The notes beneath the pieces were generated by a model. That model did no database searches and was not told the DNA's origin. It saw only the letters and a program-made list of their open reading frames with translations. 64,000 nucleotides of DNA from Agapanthus africanus. Its lineage: Eukaryota; Streptophyta; Magnoliopsida; Asparagales; Amaryllidaceae. Each line of letters begins with the position of its first letter. Positions within the stretch are counted from its first letter, which is position 1. Shown piece after piece: positions 11,710 to 22,985 of this stretch. The stretch covers positions 563,772,315 through 563,836,314 of the forward strand of contig CM057346.1 in NCBI GenBank assembly GCA_030015575.1, read 5' to 3'. The position numbers were made by a program, and so were the translations under genes.

Positions 11710-12882
11710 GTTGCGTCTGATGCTGTTGCTCCACTTGCTGGCGGAGTCGACAGATCTCTTCCTGCGATGCAGGTGCTGCATCCGCCCGCATCTAGGTCAC
11801 GGCGTACTCATGCACAGTCGAACGCCTATCAAAAAATCAACGAGTCCCGGGACCAACCCTACGCTCATACCCACCGTGATGCCGGCCGGATATCGAATCC
11901 AGGACAGGGACAATGGCAGTGATCGAGTCGCAGAGCCCAAGTCCCAAGGCGTCTCCTGAAACTGGGTAGTGTGTGTGCGTGTGCACGCGCTAACTTAAAA
12001 TACATAATCAACTTGATTATATGAAACTTACTAAGTATGCGTCCATGCCCTTGTGTAACGCGGCCCGCCCCTTAGCTTCATTGTAATTGGATAGGTATTT
12101 CTTTCTCTCCGATGAAATTAGGATTTAGTTTAATAAGTAATTAATGATATAGAAAGCATATGGAATTAATCGTCGAAATACTCACCAAGTGCCATCGAGC
12201 GTTGGCCTGTGACCGCTTCTCTTGAATCGGGATATTGCATTCTCGTACGCCGTTGTTCCGGTTCTGCTTATTTCGAACCAACATCGCTTTGCAAAAATAA
12301 AGATTATAATATATTTTAGAATATCATTTCATGTAATATTGTTAAAATCTTAAAAATTAAATTAATATCTACACATCATCGCGCTGAAAATAGACGACAA
12401 GAAGCGGCCAATTCTCTCTTGGGATCTCCAGCGCTATGACCTCCATCAAGTGCCTCCGCTGATTCTCGGCCGCCGCGGCCCAGAGAAGGTAAAGTTCAAT
12501 TTTCACTTCCCATCGGCGATATCGCTTGATCACTGGACATTGCCTTAAGAAGTAAGCAAGGACGCGATCTATATCGAATAGCCTGTACATGCCATCCTCG
12601 CCGGGCTCGCCAACAAATCTGTAATTTTTCCAGGTCTGAAATTGAAACATATTAAACAAATAATTATATGTATATGTATATAACGAAGATTGAAATATAA
12701 ATGTGTGAAAGGATATATTATACCTCCTCCAACCCAAAGAACCGCGTAACACGCTCAAGCTGGACCTTGTTCCACCGAATATAGAGCGGATACTTATAAT
12801 AAGTATGGATCTCTTGCTTAACATAATCCCCCCACTGGGTCGCGTGCTCTTCAACACACACACCTGTCGCGTCAAAGAACAT
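11710..12882 (-). pseudogene. TNPA-like gene of second CACTA family, interrupted by CACTA1
   Basis: The start at 12882 opens MFFDATGVCVEEHATQWGDY, and exon 1 ends at a GT donor at 12723. Exon 2 begins near 12635 (TWKNYRFVGEPGEDGMYRLF) and runs to a stop or donor at 12369. Further exon-like pieces with splice signals are at about 12290-12188 (RNKQNRNNGVRECNI) and about 12118-12030 (SSERKKYLSNYNEAKGRAAL). The last piece, ending at 11710, contains a coiled-coil-like EEICRLRQQVEQQHQTQ before the frame is cut by the CACTA1 terminus. I infer a nuclear DNA-binding accessory protein of an En/Spm-type element. Exons 1-2 are open here, unlike the copy at 30721-31246. Confidence 0.6.
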
Positions 12883-12889
12883 AACATTT

Positions 12890-12920
12890 CCCTAACCCTA
12901 ACCCGACCCTAACCCTAACC
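12890..12920. repeat. CCCTAA-type telomere-like tract upstream of a start codon
   Basis: CCCTAACCCTAACCCGACCC followed by TAACCCTAACC lies only a few bases upstream of the predicted start codon at 12882, on the 5' side of the TNPA-like gene. The same tract is at 31255-31285 in the sister copy, so it belongs to the element. The repeat is TTAGGG-type rather than the TTTAGGG type of most plants. Confidence 0.85.
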
Positions 12921-13070
12921 GAGATACCCTAATCCATGCCCCAACCGATACCCTAACCAGCCTCTCTACACCACCAATAATACCACCACCTCTTACAACA
13001 CCAACACCAAAAACAATAACATCAACAACAGATTTTTTGCAATTTGAGTTGAAAAATTGAAATAAAACCC

Positions 13071-14340
13071 AGACGTTAGTGCGTCATAATATCAACAATA
13101 ACATAATCAGGGGGCAGCAAGACATGCATGCATGAGTATGAACAGTAACAAGTCATCAGTAATAAGTAAACAGTAACATGAATATAGATCAGTGAACAGG
13201 ATATAAACAGGTAAAGTGCAGTGAGTAGTCTAAACTGTGCTATAGAGTTATCTACTCTAAAATTATTCGAAATCAATTAATGTAATCCTCATCGTAACCC
13301 ACCGGTCTATACCCCGTTCATTCCCCACGAGACCACGGTAAAATGATGTAATAGACTGTGAGCCTATGTCCCGTTCATTCCCCACGTGACCACGGTAAAA
13401 TGATGTAATAGCCCTTTAAGTTACGTTCAGCTACATTCTTGATTTCCCCATGCCCCCAAGTCATGTGTGTAAGTCAGGTATTTATAAATCTGAGACTAAT
13501 GCCAACATAGGATCAAGCAGGAACAGGTTTGTCTGTATAGACAACAGAAAATGTCCGTAGGGACAACATGTCAAGATTGTCGGCATTAGTAACAAGATCA
13601 GGTAACATATCAAGCTGTGGTACTTCAGGTCATGTCAGATGGTGTACATGTATCAAGTTATGTCAAGTAGTGCACATGTATCAAGTCATGTCAGTAGTAG
13701 TGTATCAGGTCATGTCAGGTAGTGCACAAGTGTCGAGTGGGTGCTCATAATCAAACTGTAGCAAGTATTGAATCAAGGTGAAAGTACGGATGTACAATAA
13801 AAGCATGGATGCATAAATATCGATCAGGGGTTACATCATGACTATGTAGGATGCACATTATCACGCATGGTGCACTAATACAACAGCAACATGAAATAAT
13901 ATGGTCTCTGCGTGCAACTAGATATGTAATAAACCAGACGGATACTATAAAACTGTAAATCGGTAAAATTTGTTGAATATTAAAACACAAGCACTATTAT
14001 TTATTTAATAGATATTGATATAATAATATTAACATGGATAACATATTCAAACCGATTAATAACTATAAAAGTGGTATTGATTAACCATGCACAAGAAAGT
14101 TCCGTTCAGAAATTCAGCGTCACCCTGATTTGTAAAATAGCTTAAAAATAAGAAACGTTCTCCAAAAGGGACGTGTCTTATACCAAAACAAAGATAATTC
14201 AATAAGGTTTTCATTTTTATAAGTATAAGCATCTCAGGTTGTCCCTACAAAAAGCTATGAACATTCGAAATTGAAAGTTTGCTGCTGGAATTTCCCTGGA
14301 CAGCAATTTAGAGATATTTTTATTTGCATTTTACGTTATA
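13071..14340 (+). mobile_element. Family Z LTR fragment A
   Basis: This matches the inner part of the complete family Z solo LTR (37596-40433), from its ccagacgt..gcgtca segment to its catttgcattttacgtta segment. It lacks both LTR ends. The left junction is with CACTA sequence, and the right edge is near the start of fragment B. No coding sequence was recognised. Confidence 0.75.
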
Positions 14341-14352
14341 CATCAAACCTTG

Positions 14353-15449
14353 TCACGCCCCGCTTCCCAGAGTGTGCTAATATAGGCACGTGACAGAGCC
14401 AACCATGCTACCTGTGGATAGGAAACATCCCTCCACAATCACATTATGGCTGTCTAGAGATATCAAGAACAGTAGAAATAAAATAAACTATCTAATACAT
14501 GTCCATGAGCCAGAATAAACGAGTCAAGAAATAATAAGTGGAAGCAATAAATCCAATAAACAGTAACATCTGGAAAGTACGGAAATGCTAAACTAACTGG
14601 ATACTAACAGGATCCTCACTGCTCGGCCTGACGGCGGAAACACTCCCGATCAGCCTGCGACAAAGGTAGGGGATCTGGGCCATGCAAAACTCAGACGTCG
14701 GTACGTCATAATATCAACAATAACATAATCAGAGGGTAGCAAGACATGCAGGCATGAGTATGAACAGTAACAAGTCATCAGTAACAAGTAAACAGTAACA
14801 TGAATATAGATCAGTGAACAGGATATAAACAGGTGAAGTGCAGTGAGTAGTCTAAACTGTGCTATAGGGTTATCTACTCTAAAGTTATTCGAAATCAATT
14901 AATATAATCCTCATCGTAACCCATCGGTCTATGCCTCGTTCATTCCCCACGGCACCACGGTAAAATGATGTAATAGACTGTGAGTCTATGTCCCGTTCAT
15001 TCCCCATGGGACCACGGTAAAATGATGTAATAGCCCTTTGAGTTACGTTCAGCTACATTCTTGATTTCCCCATGCCCCCAAGTCATGTGTGTAAGTCAGG
15101 TATTTATAAATCTGAGACTAATGCCAACACAGGATCAAGCAGGAACAGGTTTGTCTGTATAGACAACAGGAAATGTCCGTAGGGACAACAGGTCAAGATT
15201 GTCGGCATTAGTAACAAGATCAGGTAACATGTCAAGCTGTGGTACATCAGGTCATGTCAGGTGGTGTACATGTATCAAGTCATGTCAAGTAGTGCACAGG
15301 TATCAAGTCATGTCAGTAGTAGTGTATCAGGTCATGTCAAGTAGTGCACAAGTGTCAAGTGGGTGCTCATAATCAAACTGTAGCAAATATTGAATCAAGG
15401 TGAAAGTACGGATGTACAATAAAAGCATGGATGCACAAATATCGATCAG
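14353..15449 (+). mobile_element. Family Z LTR fragment B (5' part)
   Basis: It begins TGTCACGCCCCGCTTCCCAG, identical to the start of the solo LTR at 37596, and follows that LTR until gatcagggg at 15449, where it switches to family Y sequence. Its segment from 14695 closely matches fragment A from 13075, so the two are recent relatives. Confidence 0.75.
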
Positions 15450-17290
15450 GGGCATCGATACACCAAAGTAGACTAGCGTATACGCATCTTGACCCATATG
15501 ATGGGCGATGGATGATCCCATATCCATCAGTGTTTTGACATCAGAGATGGTGTACGGGTGCTCAGTGAAGACTGGGTACACTGGACGGACTCGCCGAGAA
15601 CTCCCAGATAGTGATATACCATACGTCAGATGGCAGTTCTCTGGTGACACTGGTACAGGGTAGTTTGTAGACCCGAGATCGTCATAGAGTCTTGTGTGAT
15701 TACCACTGTGCTTTGATTTCCACCTTACCACGTCCAAGAGGGCGTGCAAAACGGTGGCTTTTGGGTGCAGTCCCGAATCACATGGAGGCAATAAGCGATA
15801 GGAGGGGATTCGTCTCTCCCGATAGAGGGAGTTGATGTTGTGCTGTGTTCGATTGGCTATAACCGGAAGTCCCTGGCCAGGGCTGATATAGAGATTTACT
15901 GGTAAGTGTTACCAGTAGTTTCTCGACCCGTTATGAGCCTCACATCGACATGACTTATCGGTTACTGGGGTCTGACGTATACCACCCCTAGACTAGATAT
16001 GCAACATATCAGACGAAGAGATCGGACTGTACGGGAGTGTTACTGATTGGATTCACAGGAGAATGTACAGGCTAGCTTGTTGATCTTCTGATCGCTCAAT
16101 ACATGGATGGTTGTTACGTTTAGCTGACCGCTTGCAGCTTGTGGGTGTTTGATATGATCATCACCTGCTACCGGCATATTGACGATTCTTTAGAGTCCTA
16201 TACAGAGGTTTCTTGACTCAGGAAAAACGGAGTAGGGGCACATATGTGATATGTGCATGACCGAGGATAATGCGATATGAGATACCGTATTATATTCTCG
16301 CGATATTTTGATATGAGCCGGGTCATTGGATCAAGTGTTGATTCGATGAATCGGTACATGATATATTAGTCGGTTATATTCGATATAGCCGGATTGTCGG
16401 ATCAAGTGTTGATTCGACAATTTAATGTATAATAATATATATGATATATTACATTACATTATTTAATATTGGCTCGCTTTATTATTTCATTTTCTCACCG
16501 GGTAATACATTGATATATATGTTAATTGTATTATTTTCTTTTGTTACAAATATATATTATATATATGATATATAATATAGTAACATGATATGATTACTAA
16601 TGCAACATATTTAGTGGAGATTAAACAAGGTTAGGGTTTGATTTGGGTTAGTTCTTTCTTGATGCTTCTAGAAGGATTTATTTTGTTTTGAGCTAAGATA
16701 TTATGGTTGATATTTTCTAGTGACTCGTTCTTAACCTAACCCAAACCCTTAGCCTTAGTTAATTCTCTACATGAGTTAGCCTTGTCATAGTTAACCATGG
16801 TTGCATTATTAATCATATATCATTTCATTATTCATCACAAAAGGATTTATCCATTATTTCTTCTTCTTCTTCAACCTTGAGCTTTGAGAAAGCTTTCTAA
16901 GTTTTCATTTTGTGATGATTAAGAGTGAGAATTTAATAAGAAAAGAGAGCACAGATACTACTCCATCATCATCATCTAATCTAGCCAATTAGATTAGGGT
17001 GTTCACCTTATTAAAGAGAGAGAGAGCTTGAGTTATAGAAACTTCGAGATAGATCATCGGAGAAAAGGAAAACTACAAGCTAGCATGGATCGTTCGAGTT
17101 GTGGAGCCTCTCTTGAGTCCGGGAGATCATGGATCGCGGCGAAGGGACTTCTACTCGGAGCTTATGAAGCGAAGGAGCGGACTACAAAGGTTGTAATCCC
17201 TCACAATTAGTTGTAAAGATATTTACTTGCATGTTAAACCCTAATAATCTAGCAAAGATCCCGGCTTTGGGTTGTTCGGCACGTCTAAAA
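15450..17290 (+). mobile_element. Family Y LTR, second copy, plus orientation, truncated at both ends
   Basis: The reverse complement of 15450-16380 aligns with 2400-3206. The 3' part (16600-17290) aligns with the reverse of 1470-2170, with shared words such as tagcaaagatcc and ggcttt. The last bases, including the TAACA terminus, are missing where R1 gag sequence begins. Between 16300 and 16620 it is very A/T-rich with gatatat words. Open frames here are chance. Confidence 0.7.
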
Positions 17291-17292
17291 TT

Positions 17293-19977
17293 TTATTCGG
17301 GCATGGTTGATGCCTTATAGACCCTTGTAAGAGTGCCTAGGAACCCTACAGATGCCCCCGGTGTATCTGTTTTCTTGGGAGTGTGTGGCCGAGGCGGGTT
17401 CACCTTCCAAATCTCAGATAATACGAATTTTCCCTGTTGGTATTGATCTTCTATCCAGCTTTTGAAGATGTAACAATCCTCGATCGGATGGCCCAACATT
17501 CGGTGATAAGGGCAGTAGCTAGGATTGCTAATGTCGTCTGGTTGTGCTGGACGTCTTGGCTCTGACAGAGTAATGAGCCTGTTGCGGAGTGCAAGTTCGA
17601 ATAACCTCTTCGTCCTGTCTCGAGGGAACGGGTAAGGGCGACTCATTTTATCTTCGATAGATCGAGTTCTGTTATTTTGGCGATCAACTGGTCTCGGGCC
17701 ACCGGGCTGCTGTTGAGCATTGGCGACGACGATCGCTTTCCCCTTTCCCTTCTTATTTCAAGAGTCTGGCTTTGGAGGAGACGGTCTGTGACCCATCTGG
17801 TCCATTTAGGCCAGTTTGTCGATCAAGGCCTGGAAAGTAGTCGGCTTGAAGAACATCATGAACTGGGAGATAGTTGCATGAGGGTCCAGAGTGCCCACGA
17901 ACATACCCACCGCCGGTGCTTCTTCGATACGCTGTTCACATTTTGACTACAAACTCCTCCATCGTATCGCGTATTGGACCCACGTCTCACCTGGCTTCAC
18001 CCTGGCATTGATCAATGCCGTTATCGAGGTGCGTTCACTAGCACTCGCGAATCTTTGCGTAAATAATAACTCCATTTCCGCAAAAGTCTTGACAGAGTCG
18101 TTTGGAAGTTCGGAGTACCATTCGACGGCTGTCTCCGACAGGCTGCCGACAAATTGGCGGAGCAAAAGCTTATCATCGCCCCCTGTGTTGCCACAAAGAG
18201 CTCTGAACTGGGCGACGTGATGGTGAGGATTGTCTGTCCCCTTGTACATATGGAATTTAGGGATCGTGTATCCCGGTGGGTATTTTATTTGGTTATACCA
18301 GCCTGGATACGGTCGCCCAGTTTTAACAATTTGGCCGGCCGCTTCATTCGCCCGGTGAACTCGTATTTGCTGGGCAATGTAGTCATCCAGAGCGGCCTTG
18401 GAGATGGTTTCCTCTTTGGCTGCTGAAAGAGCCGGAGGAGGGTTCGATGTCTCTCCTCTGTCGTCTTCAATGATGATAGGAGGGTCTTCAGCTGGAGGAT
18501 CCGGCTGTAACATCATCCTTACCATGTCTTGAAAGAGAAGCGCCATTCGTTTTATGTTGGCAGCTTGTTCTGCTGCTTCTCTGTCCTTCTTTTCGAGGAC
18601 TCTGCGCAGGTAGTCAGCATCGGTTTCTTGTTCGTGACGCTGCTCTGATGATACCTCCGGGCTTTCTTTTGGTCCGGTGAGTGTGGCCATTTGCGTCAGT
18701 ATTTCTTGAAGCTTCTGCTGTTGTTGTTCCTGAGCCCTTGTTATTGATCGGGTGAGCGGCCGGTGACCCGTCGAAGCACGGCTTTCCTCTTTTCCGGAAG
18801 CCATGTAAACAGTATGGACCGTTATGCCCCCAGATTTGGGGCGTTTAGGCTCAGCGTCTTTGTGGTCTGCCGTAGTCACAGGGGTTTTCTCCGGCATCCT
18901 TCTCTTTTGAGTGGTTGACGTTGAGGGGGCCGTTGCAGCGGGCACCCAGGTGGTTGTCGTCCTTTGTGGCTTGACAGGACGGTTCTCTTCCTGCTGAACC
19001 TTCGCCTTTTTCTGTCGGCGAGAGTGATCTTGATCAATCACCGACTCCTGGACCTGTCGCCAGACTTTGTAGATTTTGGAGGACAGCCGCTGAGGGGGCT
19101 GCTCCGGCTTTGTTTCTATAACATTCTCCACCGGTGGAGGAGGTCTTTTCAATACGGCGGTAGGAGAGTTCTTGCGCACCTTGTTCAGCAATTCAAAGCT
19201 GTTCCCGGTTGGAACAGCAGCATTGACTTCCACCGTTGGGGCTGGTGGAGTTAGCCCAGAGGGGGAGTTGCCCCCAGCTTTCCTTACTCGGAGCCAGTGG
19301 CGACGTCGAGCGTGCCGAGCTACTGGGATTGATTCATCGATGGGGATGGCTTCGTCGTGCCCGCTGTTCAGGTGAGGCGCTGCTGGTACCAGCCTCTTGA
19401 AGACCAACGTTGGTTGAGTAGCAGTATCTAATCTATCAAAGATAGACTTTTGAGCAAGGACGGGAGCCGGAGTGGGAGCCGGAACAGTCAGTCTTGTAAA
19501 GACCGACCCTTTGGCAGGAGAATCCGCCTTGACGACTTCGGGAGCAGGGATGGCTTTCCTTTTCGGAACAACCTTTTCTGGAACTGCCGGCTTCATCATG
19601 GGCCCACATGAACTTTGGCCCAATCTGGCGAAGACTGAGGCGCTGGAATTGCACGACCCGTTGAGAGGGGCCGCGGTAGTAGCAAGCCGATCAAAGACCG
19701 ACTTCTTGGGAGCTTCTGGTGTTGGTACAGGGGTGCTGAAGCTCATCGGTGGGAGCATAGTCCCAAAGAACAATCCGGTGGTGGCCTGAGTCACCTGGTC
19801 CACCGGCATCGTGAACAAGGAGGCCGCTTGGGGCCCGTAGGCTATGCCTCCAGATGAGGCGGAGCGCGAATTGCAATTGCAGTTGGAACACTTCACGCAA
19901 GTGGATGCCATCGATGTTTCGTTTTCTGCGCCAAGCAAGAAACCAAATCTTAGTACCTCGAATCCAAGGGCAACCAT
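17293..19977 (-). pseudogene. Ty3/gypsy-type gag of element R1 with three stops
   Basis: Gag forms the virus-like particle of LTR retrotransposons in the cytoplasm. One frame runs from 19977 to 17293. The N-terminal third is a low-complexity extension with repeated SVFxRL words (KSVFDRL, ASVFARL, GSVFTRL, KSIFDRL). A VHTVYMASG segment and a charged coiled-coil region follow. The retrotransposon gag domain comes next (GRPYPGWYNQIKYPPGY, then LLLRQFVGSLSETAVEWY), and a zinc-knuckle-like CPYHRMLGHPIEDC lies near the end. The frame is kept, but TAG at 17947, TAA at 17806 and TGA at 17758 break it. The 3' side ends at a junction with a family Y LTR, so any pol is lost or never existed. The closest clade I can suggest is Tat-like. 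Confidence 0.8.
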
Positions 19978-20036
19978 ATCAAACCGCTATTCGTTCGCGA
20001 ACGCGACACACGAAGTGTGGAGTAGAAAGAGGAAAA

Positions 20037-20055
20037 GGTCCCACCGGGCGTGCCA
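20037..20055 (-). other. Primer-binding site of R1
   Basis: On the minus strand this reads TGGCACGCCCGGTGGGACC, five bases inside the LTR end at 20061. The same 19-mer occurs at 27104-27122 and 46578-46596, each beside an LTR and upstream of a gag, which identifies it as the PBS of this element group. I could not name the matching tRNA with confidence. Confidence 0.75.
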
Positions 20056-20090
20056 GAATATGTTCACCGCCGGAAACTGGGAAGACGAAC

Positions 20091-20290
20091 GTCTTGCCTG
20101 AATCTGGGGGCAGATGCTAATTGGTGTTATCCGTCCACCTCTCCGAAGATGCCAAGTTGATTTATGGCACCATTGTTCCCCTCCGAACGGCGGCGCGACA
20201 GGGACGTCTTGCCTGTGATTCGGGGCAGATGCTAATTGGTGCTATCCGTCCACCTCTCCGAAGATGCCAAGTTGATTTATGGCACGGTGT
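20091..20290. repeat. About 115-bp tandem duplication in L1
   Basis: The block from cgtcttgcctg through ggggcagatgctaattgg to gatttatggcac occurs at about 20091-20178 and again at about 20206-20286 with a few changes. The other LTRs of the group have it once, so it duplicated in L1. Confidence 0.85.
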
Positions 20291-20501
20291 ATCGGAGGTT
20301 TAGACGGATGCGGCCGATGTAGCAGACTTCATCAGATTCCCCCTCGTCTGAGGGGTTTTTGATTGTGGGGACGCTCTTCCCTGCAGGCGAAAGCCCCTGC
20401 AGTTAATTACGCTACCGCATCACGGTAACAACTTTCTCCTTCTCCAGCTGGTCACTTCGTGTCGTGGGTGTTTGTTTTGTTTGTGGTTGCCCGTGGATTG
20501 T

Positions 20502-20558
20502 ATACGGAGACTAATTTATGTCGTCGCCCGTAGGACGTAGATTAGTCCAAATCCGTAT
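20502..20558 (-). other. Conserved nested hairpin of the R-group LTRs (L1 copy)
   Basis: Outer arms ATACGGA/TCCGTAT and inner arms ACTAAT/ATTAGT enclose a small CGCCC-gta-GGxCG stem. The same 57-58 nt structure is found at 24193-24249, 27439-27495 and, inverted, 59608-59665. It is the best conserved block between these otherwise variable LTRs. Its role is unknown. Confidence 0.7.
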
Positions 20559-21292
20559 TTTCTTAGATTTGGGTTTGGGGTTTTAGTTTGAGGATACGTT
20601 AGTCATATTTGAGGCTAAGATCAACTCAAACGTTTGTTAAGGATTCGTTAGTCCAATTTGAGACTAAGATCAACTTAACGGGATCGTTTAGATCCGACAA
20701 AAGAGCAATCGGCTCTATTGTTCCAGTTTAGGGACATAGGGGTCCATTACATGCATGGCCGTCGGGACCCATCACCTCTCTGACGACGTTGAAGGATTAC
20801 AACGACAGATGTCAGAGGAGTTCAGAGATGTACCCTTGAGCCAAAGTTGATTGGGGGATCTAGAGTCCAATTTGGGACTAAAGTCTGTTTGAAGGTTTAA
20901 GGATACGTTAGCCATATTTGAGGCTAAGATCAACTTAAACATTTGTTAAGGATACGTTAGTCTAATTTGAGACTAAGGTCAACTTAACGGGATCGTTTAG
21001 ATCCGACAAAGAGCATTTGGAGGCTCCATTGTTCCAGTTTAGGGACATAGTGGTCCATTGAATGTATGGCCGCCGGGACCCGTCACCTCTCTGACGACAT
21101 TGAAGGATTACAACGACAAATATCAGAGGAGTTCAGAGATGTACCCTCGAACCAAAGTTAGTTTGGGAGATTTATAGTCCGATTTGGGACTAAAGTCCGT
21201 TTGAAAGTTTAAGGATACGTTAGCCATTTTTGAGGCTAAGATCAACTTAAACGGGATCGTTTAGATCCGACAAAAGAGCATTTGGGCTCTAT

Positions 21293-21432
21293 TGTTCCAG
21301 TTTAAGGACATAGTGGTCCATTTCCAGTTTAAGGACGTAGTGGTCCATCTCCAGTTTAGGGACGTAGTGGTCCATCTCCAGTTTAGGGACATGGTGGTCC
21401 AAGTTCCAGTTTAGGGACGTGGTGGTCCATTG
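21293..21432. repeat. Five tandem copies of a 27-bp inverted-repeat unit
   Basis: The unit is ccagtttaRGGACRTRGTGG followed by tccatnt, containing a GGAC/GTCC stem. Five copies follow each other with one or two substitutions each. Related units form arrays at 24410-24670 and 27655-27860 in the other LTRs. Confidence 0.85.
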
Positions 21433-21684
21433 CAATGTATGGCTGTCGGGACCCATCACCTCTCTGAAGACGTTGAAGGATTACAACGACAAATATCAGA
21501 GGAGTTCAGAGATGTACCCTTGAACCAATGAGTTGGTTGAAAGAGCATATGTGCTCAGTTCAAGATGATTTGAGGACTTATGGCCAATTTGGGCTAAGTC
21601 CAATTGTGTTTGAAATATTGGCCCTCTGTTGGTCCATTGAAGGAGAGGCTTTGCCTCTAGAAACTTAGCCAATTGGGCTAAAGC

Positions 21685-21925
21685 TGGTGTTAAACACTAG
21701 AGATCAACAGTGTTGAACACGGGGAATAAGATTAACAAGTTAGTGTTAAACACTAAAAGATAATCAGTGTTAAACACTAGCAACAGGGCTTTCAAATTAG
21801 TGTTAAACACTAAAGAAAATCAGTGTTAAACACTGGTAATCAGAGATTTCAAATTAGTGTTAAACACTAAAGCAAATCAGTGTTAAACACTGGGAACAAA
21901 GTCTTCAGATTAGTGTTAAACACTA
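21685..21925. repeat. Array of AGTGTTAAACACT palindromes
   Basis: Nine or so copies of the palindrome AGTGTTAAACACT lie 15-35 bp apart with unrelated spacers. Two more occur, more weakly, at about 21990 and 22155 as AGTGTT(T/A)AACACT. Constant palindromes with changing spacers suggest either selection on the word or serial template switching. Confidence 0.85.
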
Positions 21926-21937
21926 AGGAGAGAGGGG

Positions 21938-22465
21938 TCACGTGTGGACACGTGAGAGCGCCCTGATTTCCCTTATTTTATTCTGTAGATCAGTGTTTAA
22001 CACTTTTAATTCTGATGGCCATCACGTGTGAGCACGTGATGGAGGCCCCCGCTCTGGTCTGTTAGAATGCTCATTAGGGGTCACGTGGTGACACACGAGG
22101 GCGCCCTAAATATGGAGCCAGATCTCCTTTGTTTTATCCTCAAATCCGCGAATAAGTGTTAAACACTTTTCATCTTTATTTTAGAGCATCACGTATTGGC
22201 ACGTGATGGGGATTTATGCATCGATAATTACAGCACTTGCTGAGGGGTCACGTGGGGACACGTGAGAGCGCCTAAAGCTTCTTTTCTTTTATTTTTTCTT
22301 TCTGCATTTTGGGAGTCACGTGGGAGCACGTGAGGCATTGCCTCAAAGCTTCTTCCTTTTTATTTTTGGGGATCTTTCTAGGAGTCACATGGGGACACGT
22401 GACCCTGGTTTTATTCCTTCTTTCCTGATCACTGCGGATTGGGGTCACGTGTCATCACGTGACCA
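21938..22465. repeat. Array of paired CACGTG (G-box) hairpins
   Basis: TCACGTG..CACGTGA units with 4-7 nt spacers recur at about 21938, 22022, 22079, 22189, 22246, 22315, 22382 and 22443. CACGTG is the core recognised by plant bZIP and bHLH factors. Whether these act as binding sites or only as hairpins cannot be told from sequence. Confidence 0.75.
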
Positions 22466-22509
22466 ATATTCTTTATGTGCATGGAGATCTTTCAAGTCCC
22501 TTTATTTTA

Positions 22510-22985
22510 AGAATTAAATTCTCTGTAGGGTTAAACCCTAATTTTGTTTTGGAGGAATTAAATCCCTATTGTGAAAGAATTAAATTCTTATTTGGGGTAA
22601 AACCCTAATTTCTTTTTAAAGGAATTAAATTCCCAGATATGTAAAAGAATTAAATTCTTAATTAGGGTTAAACCCTAGTTTTGTTTTAGGAGAATTAAAT
22701 TCCCAAAACTCAATTCCCCTTCTAAGTTTAGGATCTGCATGGCAGGATCTCGACCCGATGAGAATTAAATTCTCAACTTATGGGGAGATGTGCTCTGTGC
22801 AGATCTTCAACCAGAAGAAAAACTAAGTTCTTTATTTGCAGAAGAGTTAAACTCTTAAATTTTGAGAATTAAATTCTCTTTTGAAGTTGATCTTTTTCCC
22901 TTTTTTCACCTAGGGTTTCCTTTGTTGAGAATTAAATTCTCCTTTCTTTTCTTTCCTCTTGAGAATTAAATTCTCCTCTCTCTGT
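22510..22985. repeat. Array of GAATTAAATTC palindromes
   Basis: About twelve copies of (A)GAATTAAATTC(T) and GGGTTAAACCC-like words are spread through an A/T-rich stretch. The same word recurs in the solo LTR at 57559-60001. Confidence 0.8.

Larger units (their letters stand above)
11710..13070 (-). mobile_element. Second CACTA family, copy 1 (fragment)
   Basis: The segment 12330-13070 is a close copy of 30697-31437, which belongs to an element with a CACTA terminus at 32162. Here the element is cut on the left by CACTA1 at 11709/11710 and on the right by a junction to a family Z LTR at about 13070. It carries a TNPA-like gene. Confidence 0.75.

Noticed and set aside
15327..15791. Minus-strand frame of 154 codons
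   Set aside because: It spans the junction between family Z and family Y LTR fragments, so it cannot be an inherited gene.
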